Shown: piece by piece, positions 55,301 to 64,000 of the stretch
Position numbering within the stretch: the stretch's first letter is position 1
Layout: each line of letters begins with the position of its first letter
DNA from: Maniola hyperantus
Lineage: Eukaryota; Arthropoda; Insecta; Lepidoptera; Nymphalidae
NCBI RefSeq assembly: GCF_902806685.2
Contig: NC_048561.1
Coordinates: 5,545,439-5,609,438, forward strand
Direction of reading: 5' to 3'
Length of the DNA: 64,000 nucleotides
Translations under genes and position numbers: made by a program
Notes under the pieces: model-generated
Databases searched by the model: none
Seen by the model: the letters and a program-made list of their open reading frames with translations, nothing else
What the model was told of the DNA's origin: nothing

Positions 55301-58300
55301 AGATATGACACTTTGTTCACGTGTTCTTTCAGCACTTACACTATGTACACTATCACTAATCACTATACACTAACTCAAAAGGTTTGGTCCTTTTTAGTCT
55401 TCTCACTGACTCCGTTACTCCGACATCCAAGCAGCTGGATTGCTTCAACGTTAACGTGGTGGTGAAGCCTATAGTCGTGGGCTTTGGCAGATTTGGTGAT
55501 AACTTTATGGACGTATTCAATTTGAAGGTCCCTATGAATATCATCATTTCTGATGTACCAGGGTGCATTTACAATTTTCCTGAGTACTTTGTTTTGGAAC
55601 CGTTGGATGATTTGGATGTTACTTTTTTTGGTACAGCCCCACAGCTGTATGCCATAAGTCCAAATGGGCATCAGGACTTGTCTGTACAAAAGAATCTTGT
55701 TGTGTATTGACAGCGAGGAATATCTACCAAGTAGCCAATACATCTGTTTATACTTTATATCAAGTTCTTTCCTTTTTTTCTTGACATGAGCTTTCCAGCG
55801 CAACTTCACATCAAGTGTCATACCAAGGTATTTAGCTGTATCCACGTAGGAGATTTTTTGGTCGTTTATGAAGACAGCGTGATACTTTTTTGTTTTATTT
55901 GTGAAATCTATATGAACTGACTTTGATTCATTTAGCTTTATTCTCCACTTTTTAGTCCATTTATAGACTTTATTTAGCGCTATTTGTACGTTACCCACTG
56001 CCTCTTCATGTGTGCCTCCTACGGCCATAATGGCAGTATCATCAGCAAAAGTGGCAATAGTATTGTTTTCAAGGTCTGGAATATCGCAGGTATATAATAG
56101 GTACAGGACCGGCCCTAAAACACTCCCTTGCGGAACTCCAGCTTTTATACATTTAAGCTCAGAGTAGGCATCTTCTTGTCTTACTCTAAATGCTCTATCT
56201 GTTATGTATGATTCCAGGATATCTGCGAATGATTTGGGTAGCTCGTTTCTAATTTTATGAATAAGACCTTCATGCCAAACTTTATCAAAAGCTTTTTCAA
56301 TATCAAGAAATACCGTGGAACAAACTTTCTTTTCTTCAATTGTTTTTTCTATGGTGTTAACAATTCTATGTACTTGATCAATAGTTGAATGTTTCTCTCT
56401 GAATCCAAACTGATGATCTGGTATCAGGTTTTTGTTTTCTAATATTGGTTTCATCCTCTTCAGTAGGAGCTTTTCGAATAGTTTTGACATTATAGGCAAC
56501 AATGAGATAGGCCTATATGATGTTGCTTCATGAGGTGGTTTTCCTGGCTTAGCTATCATAATGACCTCGGCCACTTTCCACACATCAGGCACGTACCTGA
56601 GTCTAAATGCAGCGTTTATTATTGTGGTGAGCTTAACTATGGCTTTCCTTGGAAGGTTTAATAAAATTTCTCTCGTAATTAAATCATATCCAGGAGCTTT
56701 CTTGGGACCCAATTTGAGCTTTATTTCTCTACATATTTCTTTGGGTGTCACTAGTTTGATGTCTACATCTTCTTTGATTTCCCTAGTAGAGTCTTTATCA
56801 ATTTCTTCTCCTTCGTATGGCTGAAATATATTCTCTAAGTGGTCTGCAAATCGTTTAGCCTTTTGGTCGTTATTTATCGCCCACTCATTGTTTTCTTTTT
56901 TAATTGGGGGAATATGCATTAGTGACTTGTCCATATTCTTTGTCGCTTTCCAGAGTGAATAATTGGTGCTCCGGTCATTTGTCAAATTTTGAAGGTAATT
57001 GTCCATAGTTATTTGTTCATACTTTTTGATTTCGCGCTTGATTTTTTTTGTAAGTTTATTCAATATTCTTTTATCTAATGGAGATCTAGTCTGATGCCAT
57101 CTATTTCTTGCCCTTCTCTTTTCAGTTATTAGGTTTAATATATGTTTCGGATACACTGTACTTTTAGGTATATTTTTATATTGTGATGGAGTATTTTTCC
57201 AGGCCGCCTGTTTTATGTCTACAACAAATTGATTGACCTCTTCATTTAGTTGTCCTGGACATTTTAATGGTACTTTTAGATTAATGCTGTAATTCAGTTC
57301 TTGTTTAAAGCCATCCCAGTCCGTCTTTTTACTTGCTAAGGTCGGAGTAGATTCTTTAAATAAGATTGTTTCGCTTAGTGTTAGTAATATTGGAGAATGA
57401 TCAGAGCTCATGTCATGTCGTTCTTCAATTCTAAGATATTTAGGTGATATATTTTTGTAGATAAAGAAGTCTATTAGGTCTGGAATTTTACCAGGGTCAG
57501 TCGGCCAGTATGTTGGTTTTCCAGTGCTAGCTACATTACATTTCAGTTGCTTAATTGCTTCTAGTAGTTCTTTTCCTTTAGTCGTAGTTAATCTAGATCC
57601 CCAATAGGTATTTTTAGCGTTGAAGTCACCTCCTACGATAAACTTATTTCCATATTGTTCTAGAAAACTAACATATTTATCTTTTTTTATTGAGTGCCTT
57701 GGCGGACAATATATAGCTACTACTATAATTGGATACAGCTTTGTTTGTACGTGTATGGCCACAGCTTGAATTTCTTGTTCTTCATATTTGCTTTCCTGGA
57801 AGTGGTAGAGATTTTCTTTGATAATTACAGCACTGCCACCCCTAGCTGTATTATTAGGATGTAACGCATGGTAGACTTTATATCCTTTAAATCTAACGAA
57901 TGACTCTTTAGTGAAGTGTGTCTCGGATATCAGACACACGTCAATATTTTCCATATTCAGGACTACTTCTAGCTCGTGCTTATGTTGGAGTAGTCCGTTA
58001 GAGTTCCAAGCCATAATTTTGAGGATATTATTATTCATTATTTCGATTTAATTGTAGCTTTTTTGGTGCTATCTTCAAGTTTTTTTAGTCGCTCATCAAA
58101 GGAAGACATGTATTTTAAAATTGAATCTAGTTTACTTTCAAGATTGTTATCTGTCTGTATGTTAGATTTAGCTGCAACAGTTTGAGCATATGTCATTTTA
58201 TTTGACGTAGTATTTTTTGGAATCTCATGTTTTTTGTTAATATTATCATTAGTTCCTAGTTTTCCTCTACTTGCTGCGGATTCTTGTTGCTGTCTATATG

Positions 58301-61300
58301 GTGCTGATGACTTTTTAGTATTATTTTTTCTTATGCTTTGCATTTCTTTGGCTATCATACATCCCCTATAATTTGCTGGGTGTGATCCACCGCAATGCAC
58401 ACACTTTGGTTTCTCATCTGCTGGTTTTTTGCAGTCTTTAGTGAGGTGTTTTCCGGTGCATTTTACACACCGTGGTTCCCGAGAGCAGTATTTTTGCGTG
58501 TGTCCATAAGATTGACACCTTTTACATTGAGGTACTAACTTCGATGTTTTTAGGGGTTGTATTTCTACCTTGCATCCTAGGATAGACTTAATATTGTGGA
58601 TTTTGTTGATATCCTCATCGTGATTAAACGTAAGCATAAACATATTGAGTGGCTCCTTGCTCTGCCATCTTAATTTGTTTGCCACGTCTTCTATTTTAAA
58701 TCCTTTATTTGTGAGGTCTTCCATTATTCTACTCGGTTGGCATGTATAATGCAATTTTTTTGCCATAACTCTTATTGGCCTTTCCTGCTTATTCTCGTAG
58801 GAATGCCAAATACAATTATTTTGGGTTAAGAGCTTACTAATAGTTTTATAAGCGTCTTCATTTTTTGTATTAATTTTAACTGTCTCCTTACCCATCATCT
58901 TCACGGTGAATGAGTCCTCAGATGAGTTGTCACTCGGCAGACTTGCAGTTATTAAATCGTAAAACGATTGATAGTCTATCACAGCCGATACGATAATGGG
59001 GGGCGGCTGAGGCATTTTTTTAGGTTTCCTTCCTTCATGTTTATTTTCAGTATCAGATTCCTGAGTCTGAATGGGAGACGTGTTCAACTTCCTTTTTTTC
59101 CTGCCTTTTACTCTAATCCATTCAGTTTCTTTAGCGAGCTCTTCCTCATCAGTACAGTAATCAACCGGTTCAGTTGAGCTCTTTTGAGTAGAGCCAATAT
59201 GCTCGGAATATCTAGTTGATTTCGATCCTGACAGGGCTTCAATTTGCCTTTGCAGCTCTAAAATCTGCTCATTCATGGTTTTTATACTGAGCTGAAGGTT
59301 TTCATTTTCCAGCTTTTTTTCCTTTAGTGCTTTATAAATATTCACGTTCTCTTCTGACACTTGGGTGAGTTTCGTATATAGAAATCGCTCAGTATCCGTA
59401 GTTAATTTAACTTTTTGATGCTCGCCCATTGTTGCAGTATACAACTAGTATAGCTGCAATATAATATTTTAATTTAAAATAATATGTATTTCACAGTCCG
59501 AATCGCGGTAACTGGGTCATTATGACGCACGCGGTACGTCCGGCGCGGCACGCGGGCCGAGTCAGCGATTTTACGTTTTAGCACAATACGCGGTTGTTAT
59601 TGACAGAGATTGAACACGAACTTTCATATAATATTATAATACTAGATGATGCCCGCGACTTCGTCCGCGTGGATTTAGGTTTTTTAAAATCCAGTGGGAA
59701 CTCTTTAATTTTCCGGGATAAAAGTAGTATATGTCCTTCCCCGGGATGCAAGCTATCTCTGTATTAAATTTCGTCAAAATCGGTTGAACAGTTGAGCCGT
59801 GAAATGCTAGCAGACACACAGACAGGCACACTTTCACATTTATAATATTAGTATGGATTATTAGGATTAGGACTAGATGATGCCTGTGCTATCGTTATTT
59901 AGGTTCTTTATAAACCTCGCGGGACCTCTGAGTTTGCAGGATAAACTCCCGGATGCAAATTATCTAGCCAATGAGTCTTAAAACAAACAGACATACAGAC
60001 ACACTTTTCTGTTAGTACTATTAGTATGGAAGTATGGATTAAGTATGAGCTGTTGTTTTGTTTCAGTCGCTCCTTCGGTACTCGCGACCAATCACGGAAA
60101 CGAAGAACATCCAACTGACACAGACGACGAGTTGGATATATTGTCTTTCGAAGACAATACAAACATTTTTGAATATTCAAGGAAATCCCAGGACTCCGTA
60201 CCAAAGCCGAAGGAATCGTTGGCAAAAACAAGTGATAATATCAATTTGCGAACAACGAGGCGAAATGATGTTTGTAAAAACAAAACCAATTCCCGGGATA
60301 TACTCGGTACACAGTTAGGAAACTATACTGACCAGATACAGTATATCTGTGACGTTTGCCAAAAGATATTTCAACGGAAAAGTTCCTTAGTTACCCACAT
60401 TAGGGCGCACACTTCCGCAAACACTTTCTCATGTAAGTTAAGAGAGCGCAAAGTCACTCAAAATAGTACGTCATGGAGCCCCAGGAGAACTCACACTGGT
60501 GATAAGCCTTTTGTGTGTAAGTTGTGTAGTTATAAATGTTCACAAAATGGTGATTTAGTGAAGCACATGAGGACTCACACTGGCGAAAAGCCTTTTGTGT
60601 GTAAGTCGTGCAATTATAAATGTTCACAAAATGGTGATTTAGTGAGTCACATGAGGACACACACTGGCGAAAAGCCTTTTGTGTGTAAGTTGTGCAATTA
60701 TAAATGTACAGTAAACAGTAATTTAGTGAGGCACATGAGGACTCACCCTGGCGAAATGCCTTTTGTGTGTAAGTTGTGCAATTATAAATTTTCACGAAAC
60801 AGTAGTTTAGTGAAGCACATGAGGCTTCACACTGGCGAAAAGCCTTTTGTGTGTAAGTTGTGCAATTATAAATGTTCACACAATGGTTATTTAGTGAGTC
60901 ACATGAGGACTCACACTGGTGAAAAGCCTTTTAAGTGCAAGTTGTGCAATTATAAATGTACAGTAAGCAGTAGTTTAGTGAGTCACATGAGGACTCACAC
61001 TGGCGACAAGCCTTTTGTGTGTGAGTTGTGCAATTATAAATTTACAGTAAATAGTCATTTAGTGAGGCACATGAGGACTCACACTGGCGAAAAGCCTTTT
61101 GTCTGTAAGTTGTGCAATTATAAATGTACAGAAAACAGTAGTTTAGTGAAGCACATGAGGACTCACACTGGCGAAAAGCCTTTTGTGTGTAAGTTGTGCA
61201 ATTATAAATGTACAGAAAACAGTAATTTAGTGAAGCACATGAGGACTCACACTGGCGAAAAGCCTTTTGTGTGTAAGTTGTGCAATTATAAATGTTCACA

Positions 61301-61847
61301 AAATGGTGATTTAGTGAGTCACATGAGGACACACACTGGCGAAAAGCCTTTTGTGTGTAAGTTGTGCAATTATAAATGTACAGTAAACAGTAATTTAGTG
61401 AGGCACATGAGGACTCACACTGGCGAAAAGCCTTTTGTGTGTAAGTTGTGCAATTATAAATTTTCACGAAACAGTAGTTTAGTGAAGCACATGAGGCTTC
61501 ACACTGGCGAAAAGCCTTTTGTGTGTAAGTTGTGCAATTATAAATGTTCACACAATGGTTATTTAGTGAGTCACATGAGGACTCACACTGGTGAAAAGCC
61601 TTTTAAGTGCAAGTTGTGCAATTATAAATGTACAGTAAGCAGTAGTTTAGTGAGTCACATGAGGACTCACACTGGCGACAAGCCTTTTGTGTGTGAGTTG
61701 TGCAATTATAAATTTACAGTAAATAGTCATTTAGTGAGGCACATGAGGACTCACACTGGCGAAAAGCCTTTTGTGTGTAAGTTGTGCAGTTATAAATTTT
61801 CACGAAATGATAGTTTAGTGAGTCACATGAGGACTCACACTGCCTAA
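52316..61847 (+). CDS. THAP-ZAD-C2H2 zinc-finger protein, copy D
   Basis: Exons 52316-52389, 52642-52816, 53064-53156, 53817-53951, 54150-54378, 60067-61847, joining to 829 codons with the stop (828 residues). Domains are as in copy B, with 16 tandem fingers. Fingers 2-7 recur as 10-15, shifted by exactly 672 bp (8 units). D has helix types not seen elsewhere (SHNGY, SRNSS) and a THPGEM linker. Exons 1-4 and the intron-3 MITE group it with C, while exon 5 onward is the most divergent of the four. Intron 5 is 5.7 kb because of a jockey LINE on the opposite strand, and whether it is still spliced out cannot be told from DNA. Confidence 0.84.
53192..53728. mobile_element. PIF/Harbinger-like MITE in intron 3 of copy D
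   Basis: Orthologous to 39685-40265 with the same TAA duplication (53189-53191, 53729-53731). It is 44 bp shorter because of one deletion between GCGCG words near 53591. This shared insertion shows that the 5' parts of C and D descend from one duplication later than the split from A and B. Confidence 0.85.
54712..54918 (+). repeat. Helitron-like repeat in intron 5 of D
   Basis: 'attagtgcgaaagtgtgtct … gcgggcatcatctagt'. The inverted partner seen in A-C is replaced here by the LINE fragments that follow. Confidence 0.55.
54919..55050 (+). mobile_element. 3' end of a CR1-like LINE ORF2
   Basis: In one frame it reads WDKLPKDVVMSSSVNQFKD then RLDKHL and a stop. This 'LP-VV-a-SVN-FK-rLD-h' ending is typical of the C-terminus of CR1-type LINE proteins. 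Only about 40 codons remain. Confidence 0.5.
55375..58038 (-). CDS. Jockey ORF2: endonuclease and reverse transcriptase
   Basis: 887 residues, no breaks. The endonuclease shows IMAWNSNGL, LISETHF, VGGDFNAKNTYWG and SSDHSPILL. The reverse transcriptase shows KKAPGYDLI, TSYRPISLLP, DHQFGFREKHS, FLDIEKAFDKVWH, GVPQGSVLGPVLY and FADD (near residue 663). The C-terminus has the jockey form (NDDIHRDLQIEYV). There is no RNase H. Its ATG overlaps the ORF1 stop in the pentamer TAATG, so it probably depends on ORF1 for translation. It is transcribed opposite to the host gene. Confidence 0.92.
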   Translation of the reverse strand: MNNNILKIMAWNSNGLLQHKHELEVVLNMENIDVCLISETHFTKESFVRFKGYKVYHALHPNNTARGGSAVIIKENLYHFQESKYEEQEIQAVAIHVQTKLYPIIVVAIYCPPRHSIKKDKYVSFLEQYGNKFIVGGDFNAKNTYWGSRLTTTKGKELLEAIKQLKCNVASTGKPTYWPTDPGKIPDLIDFFIYKNISPKYLRIEERHDMSSDHSPILLTLSETILFKESTPTLASKKTDWDGFKQELNYSINLKVPLKCPGQLNEEVNQFVVDIKQAAWKNTPSQYKNIPKSTVYPKHILNLITEKRRARNRWHQTRSPLDKRILNKLTKKIKREIKKYEQITMDNYLQNLTNDRSTNYSLWKATKNMDKSLMHIPPIKKENNEWAINNDQKAKRFADHLENIFQPYEGEEIDKDSTREIKEDVDIKLVTPKEICREIKLKLGPKKAPGYDLITREILLNLPRKAIVKLTTIINAAFRLRYVPDVWKVAEVIMIAKPGKPPHEATSYRPISLLPIMSKLFEKLLLKRMKPILENKNLIPDHQFGFREKHSTIDQVHRIVNTIEKTIEEKKVCSTVFLDIEKAFDKVWHEGLIHKIRNELPKSFADILESYITDRAFRVRQEDAYSELKCIKAGVPQGSVLGPVLYLLYTCDIPDLENNTIATFADDTAIMAVGGTHEEAVGNVQIALNKVYKWTKKWRIKLNESKSVHIDFTNKTKKYHAVFINDQKISYVDTAKYLGMTLDVKLRWKAHVKKKRKELDIKYKQMYWLLGRYSSLSIHNKILLYRQVLMPIWTYGIQLWGCTKKSNIQIIQRFQNKVLRKIVNAPWYIRNDDIHRDLQIEYVHKVITKSAKAHDYRLHHHVNVEAIQLLGCRSNGVSEKTKKDQTF
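58036..58040 (-). promoter_or_regulatory. TAATG stop-start overlap between LINE ORFs
   Basis: The minus strand reads TAATG: stop of ORF1 and start of ORF2 share the A. The same pentamer is known to couple ORF2 translation to ORF1 termination in the Bombyx LINE SART1. Confidence 0.75.
58038..59444 (-). CDS. Jockey ORF1: coiled-coil and CCHC protein
   Basis: 468 residues from the first ATG; a second ATG five codons on (MGEHQKV) is an equally good start. A coiled-coil-like segment lies at about 15-75, a PRE_C2HC-like region before residue 300, and three zinc knuckles start near 306 (CKRCQSYGHTQKYC, CVKCTGKHLTKDC, CVHCGGSHPANYRGC). This is the usual jockey ORF1, which binds RNA and packages the element transcript. 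It ends TAA at 58038-58040, overlapping the ORF2 start. Confidence 0.9.
   Translation of the reverse strand: MYTATMGEHQKVKLTTDTERFLYTKLTQVSEENVNIYKALKEKKLENENLQLSIKTMNEQILELQRQIEALSGSKSTRYSEHIGSTQKSSTEPVDYCTDEEELAKETEWIRVKGRKKRKLNTSPIQTQESDTENKHEGRKPKKMPQPPPIIVSAVIDYQSFYDLITASLPSDNSSEDSFTVKMMGKETVKINTKNEDAYKTISKLLTQNNCIWHSYENKQERPIRVMAKKLHYTCQPSRIMEDLTNKGFKIEDVANKLRWQSKEPLNMFMLTFNHDEDINKIHNIKSILGCKVEIQPLKTSKLVPQCKRCQSYGHTQKYCSREPRCVKCTGKHLTKDCKKPADEKPKCVHCGGSHPANYRGCMIAKEMQSIRKNNTKKSSAPYRQQQESAASRGKLGTNDNINKKHEIPKNTTSNKMTYAQTVAAKSNIQTDNNLESKLDSILKYMSSFDERLKKLEDSTKKATIKSK
59640..60035 (-). repeat. Two Helitron-like repeat fragments before exon 6 of D
   Basis: Minus-oriented copies at about 59640-59858 ('ctagatgatgcccgcgactt …') and 59873-60035. 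The second matches the repeat that precedes exon 6 in A-C; the first is the copy into which the jockey LINE inserted. Confidence 0.55.
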
Positions 61848-62519
61848 GTGCTAAGACTTTTGCTAGTAAGTAAAGTTCACTTCGAGCTTCCTGTACTTGA
61901 AGCGATGCTGCGCCGTAAGTTAGTGTAAACAAACAAAAGTCGCATATGAGTCGTACCGTGTCGCGACGGTACGACGTCGCCGCCAAACCGGTCCTACGCC
62001 GCCATTTTGTGTATACTAGTTTCACTTAACGAAATGGCGGCAGTGGTGCAACGCCGCCCAGTAGGCTCATAATAATAATAATCTAAATGTGTAAAAGGTG
62101 ACTGACTGACTAATCTATCTTAAACTACATGACGTAGGCATCCGCTAAGAAAGGATTTTTGAAAATTCAACCCCTAAGGGGATGGAATAGGGGTTTGAAA
62201 TTTGTGTAGTCCACGCGGACAAGGTCGCGAGCATAAGCTAGTCTAATCTAAAAATGTAATAAACAAGATGGTATTAGCAATAAGCAATCGAAATAAAATG
62301 TTAATACAATTTATGAAATGAATTTTATAATTCATTTTGTTCACAGCACTATAATTACCCGTGCTGAATTTAGTTTTAAATGTTTGTTTTTTGAAACACT
62401 GGTTTGAGTCACACACTACTTAATTTGCACAAAATTTGTCTGTTTTTAACGATGATTTTACTGATACGAATGTCTTATAATGACTCATGAATAACGAATT
62501 TTTCATTTACACAAACTTC

Positions 62520-62559
62520 CTGGCACACCTAAAAGCCAATAATTGGAAATTGAATTGAA
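62520..62559 (+). mobile_element. 40-bp retro-insertion with 13-bp duplication
   Basis: Flanked by TTACACAAACTTC (62507-62519 and 62560-62572). The insert holds 'ggcacacctaaaagccaata' and ends in a GAATT-type tail, the same sequence as the insert that broke exon 5 of copy A. Confidence 0.8.
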
Positions 62560-62729
62560 TTACACAAACTTCAATGTCACTTGTCAATTGTCAATGTCAA
62601 ATGTCGATCGAAACTAATTGTCAACGTTTAAAAGTCTATGGCGCGAACATGCCGGCCCCCAAGAACTCCGTTCTTTATTAATTCTTCTCCGTGGGTAACA
62701 AGACCAGCTTGGACAGCGGCCAGCGCCAG

Positions 62730-62765
62730 CGCTGGTCTGCAGAGTAAAAACTCTGCAGACCAGCG
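62730..62765. repeat. Perfect 15-bp stem hairpin
   Basis: CGCTGGTCTGCAGAG (62730-62744), a six-base loop TAAAAA, then the exact complement (62751-62765). It sits exactly where D-specific sequence gives way to unit sequence. Confidence 0.75.
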
Positions 62766-63803
62766 TTTTCTTTTTCTTATATTTATTGCATGGCAGCTCA
62801 TGAGTCTAAACAAAAAGGCGGCTAGTGTTTTAGCGGGTATAGAAATACAAAATTTAAAGGATTTTATTGTACTTATCGATCTATTAAGATTTTTGAGAAA
62901 ATTTTTTGGTAGTTTATTACCCTAAGATCAAATTAAGACACTTTTTCAAAAAAAGGGTAAAATTCCCTATTTGTGTACACTAAGTGACGGTCGCGCGCCG
63001 TGCTGCTCCGGCTTCATGGACAGGCAGCTACAGTGCCACACGTGCCACAAGGCTAACTTGGCGTGTGGCGAAAATCGGAACAAACGTTGCCGTCAAGTGT
63101 CCCCTTTGTTTTTGTTTGAATATTCTAAGCCTTTGTTCTCCAACAGCGCCCCCCTGTCAATGTTATTGAAGTGCCAAGAGAGCCTTGTCGCACTGTAAAG
63201 TTGCAACGGAGTGAATAGTCGCCGGTTGTTGAGCACAAAGCAAATAGAATGCTAAATACCTGTGCAGGTATACCACACTTACTGGTGACAACTTCAGAGC
63301 GAACTAGAAGTTTGGCGCCACCTGTGCTGATGTACAGACAACGGGGCCGATTCTCTTGTACACAATCTCTAAACTAAACCAAATTAACAGGTCTAAATCT
63401 ATTACTATCCCTTTCATAATGTTGCTTGCGGAAAAGGATAGTACTAGATTTAGACCAGTAGGATCGATAACGTAAAACCTGCATCAATCATTATTACAAT
63501 CTCAATTGTTCTGATTGGCTGAATTTGTGCGATTCTTGTTGCGACAATGCATTGTAGCCAATAATGAGCGAGCGCCAACCAATGTGAAGTGATTGCGATC
63601 GTGACATTATAGCTGTCATTCTACCGCAATTGCACAGCTGTTAATTTAGTTTAGAGATTGTGTACAAGAGAATCAGCCCATGTGTCTGTAAAATAGTAGT
63701 TTATTGAGCCGCCTGAGGAGTCGCACTACCAGCAGCAGAGGCGTGTAAGCTGTGAGCAATATAAAATGTAATGCGCTGAAAAATGTTGTTCGCGTTTATC
63801 TCG

Positions 63804-64000
63804 TGTGCGTAATCCCAGCAAAATAATGTTGAATTTCAGGATTTGAGTTGGATAGATTTTTAGTGCGTAACGTCGTGTAATTGTGCGTGAAAGTTTTAAA
63901 TTTGTGCGTCCAACCAATAAGTAGATATTCGAAAAAAACGCGTTTTGCCAGGAATACGTCATCCCAGCTACACATTTTTTTCCCAATGGACGTACGAGAA
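63804..64000. other. Sequence beyond the tandem unit
   Basis: After 'gcgtttatctcg' the other units continue 'gcttgggcgagttg', but here the text becomes 'tgtgcgtaatcccagc', with GTGCGT words repeated. This is either the end of the array or the start of another insertion; the window ends too soon to decide. Confidence 0.5.

Larger units (their letters stand above)
55133..59619 (-). mobile_element. Full-length jockey-clade LINE in intron 5 of copy D
   Basis: Target duplication ACTTTCATA (55124-55132, 59620-59628). 4487 bp with an A-tail (T-run 55133-55150), ORF2, ORF1 and a short 5' UTR. It landed inside an older Helitron-like repeat. Both ORFs are open. Confidence 0.87.
61848..63803. other. 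3' flank of copy D
   Basis: Hairpin (61950-61975), shortened Helitron-like repeat (62083-62242), then about 420 bp not found after A-C (roughly 62335-62765), then unit sequence again with a single MITE (63343-63679). In the 'atggcagctcatgag' stretch D shares base states with A rather than with B and C. No gene is supported. Confidence 0.6.

Overview
The window reads as a repeat-rich euchromatic stretch of a moth or butterfly (Lepidoptera). The clues are many short repeats ending in the CTAGT / 'cgcggacgaagtcg' type familiar from lepidopteran genomes, two tRNA-headed SINEs with bodies typical of the order, ZAD zinc-finger genes, and BEL/Pao, jockey and I-type retroelements. The species cannot be named from sequence alone. 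No rRNA, stand-alone tRNA or CRISPR locus is present.

Layout. (1) 1-6884: seven 5' exons of a minus-strand ZAD-C2H2 zinc-finger gene that runs off the left edge, with SINEs, foldback elements and a decayed exon triplication. (2) 7582-63803: four tandem, same-strand copies (A-D) of one six-exon gene whose predicted protein joins an N-terminal THAP domain (exons 1-2), a ZAD (exons 3-5), an acidic linker and a long array of 84-bp C2H2 finger repeats (exon 6). The copies have 13, 11, 14 and 16 fingers. B (25900-29648), C (38807-43516) and D (52316-61847) are open. A (7582-22368) is a pseudogene with a stop from a 63-bp insertion in exon 5 and a BEL/Pao element in exon 6. (3) 63804-64000: sequence that no longer matches the unit.

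The unit is about 7.4 kb and has been stretched by young insertions: a 10.8-kb BEL/Pao element in A (11359-22149) whose two LTRs each carry a separate jockey LINE insertion; a full-length I-type LINE 5' of C (32971-38529); a DIRS-like element with inverted terminal repeats and an internal complementary region between C and D (46363-51371); and a jockey LINE in intron 5 of D (55133-59619). C and D also share a PIF/Harbinger-like MITE in intron 3.

How it fits together. The fingers within and between copies are almost identical except at the helix positions that contact DNA. The copies are mosaics: 5' exons and 3' exons group differently. This looks like a rapidly turning-over family of DNA-binding proteins kept alike by unequal exchange, comparable in pattern to PRDM9 or KRAB/ZAD zinc-finger clusters. 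What the proteins bind, and whether they act on transposons, is inference. All gene models come from reading splice sites by eye, with phases checked exon to exon.
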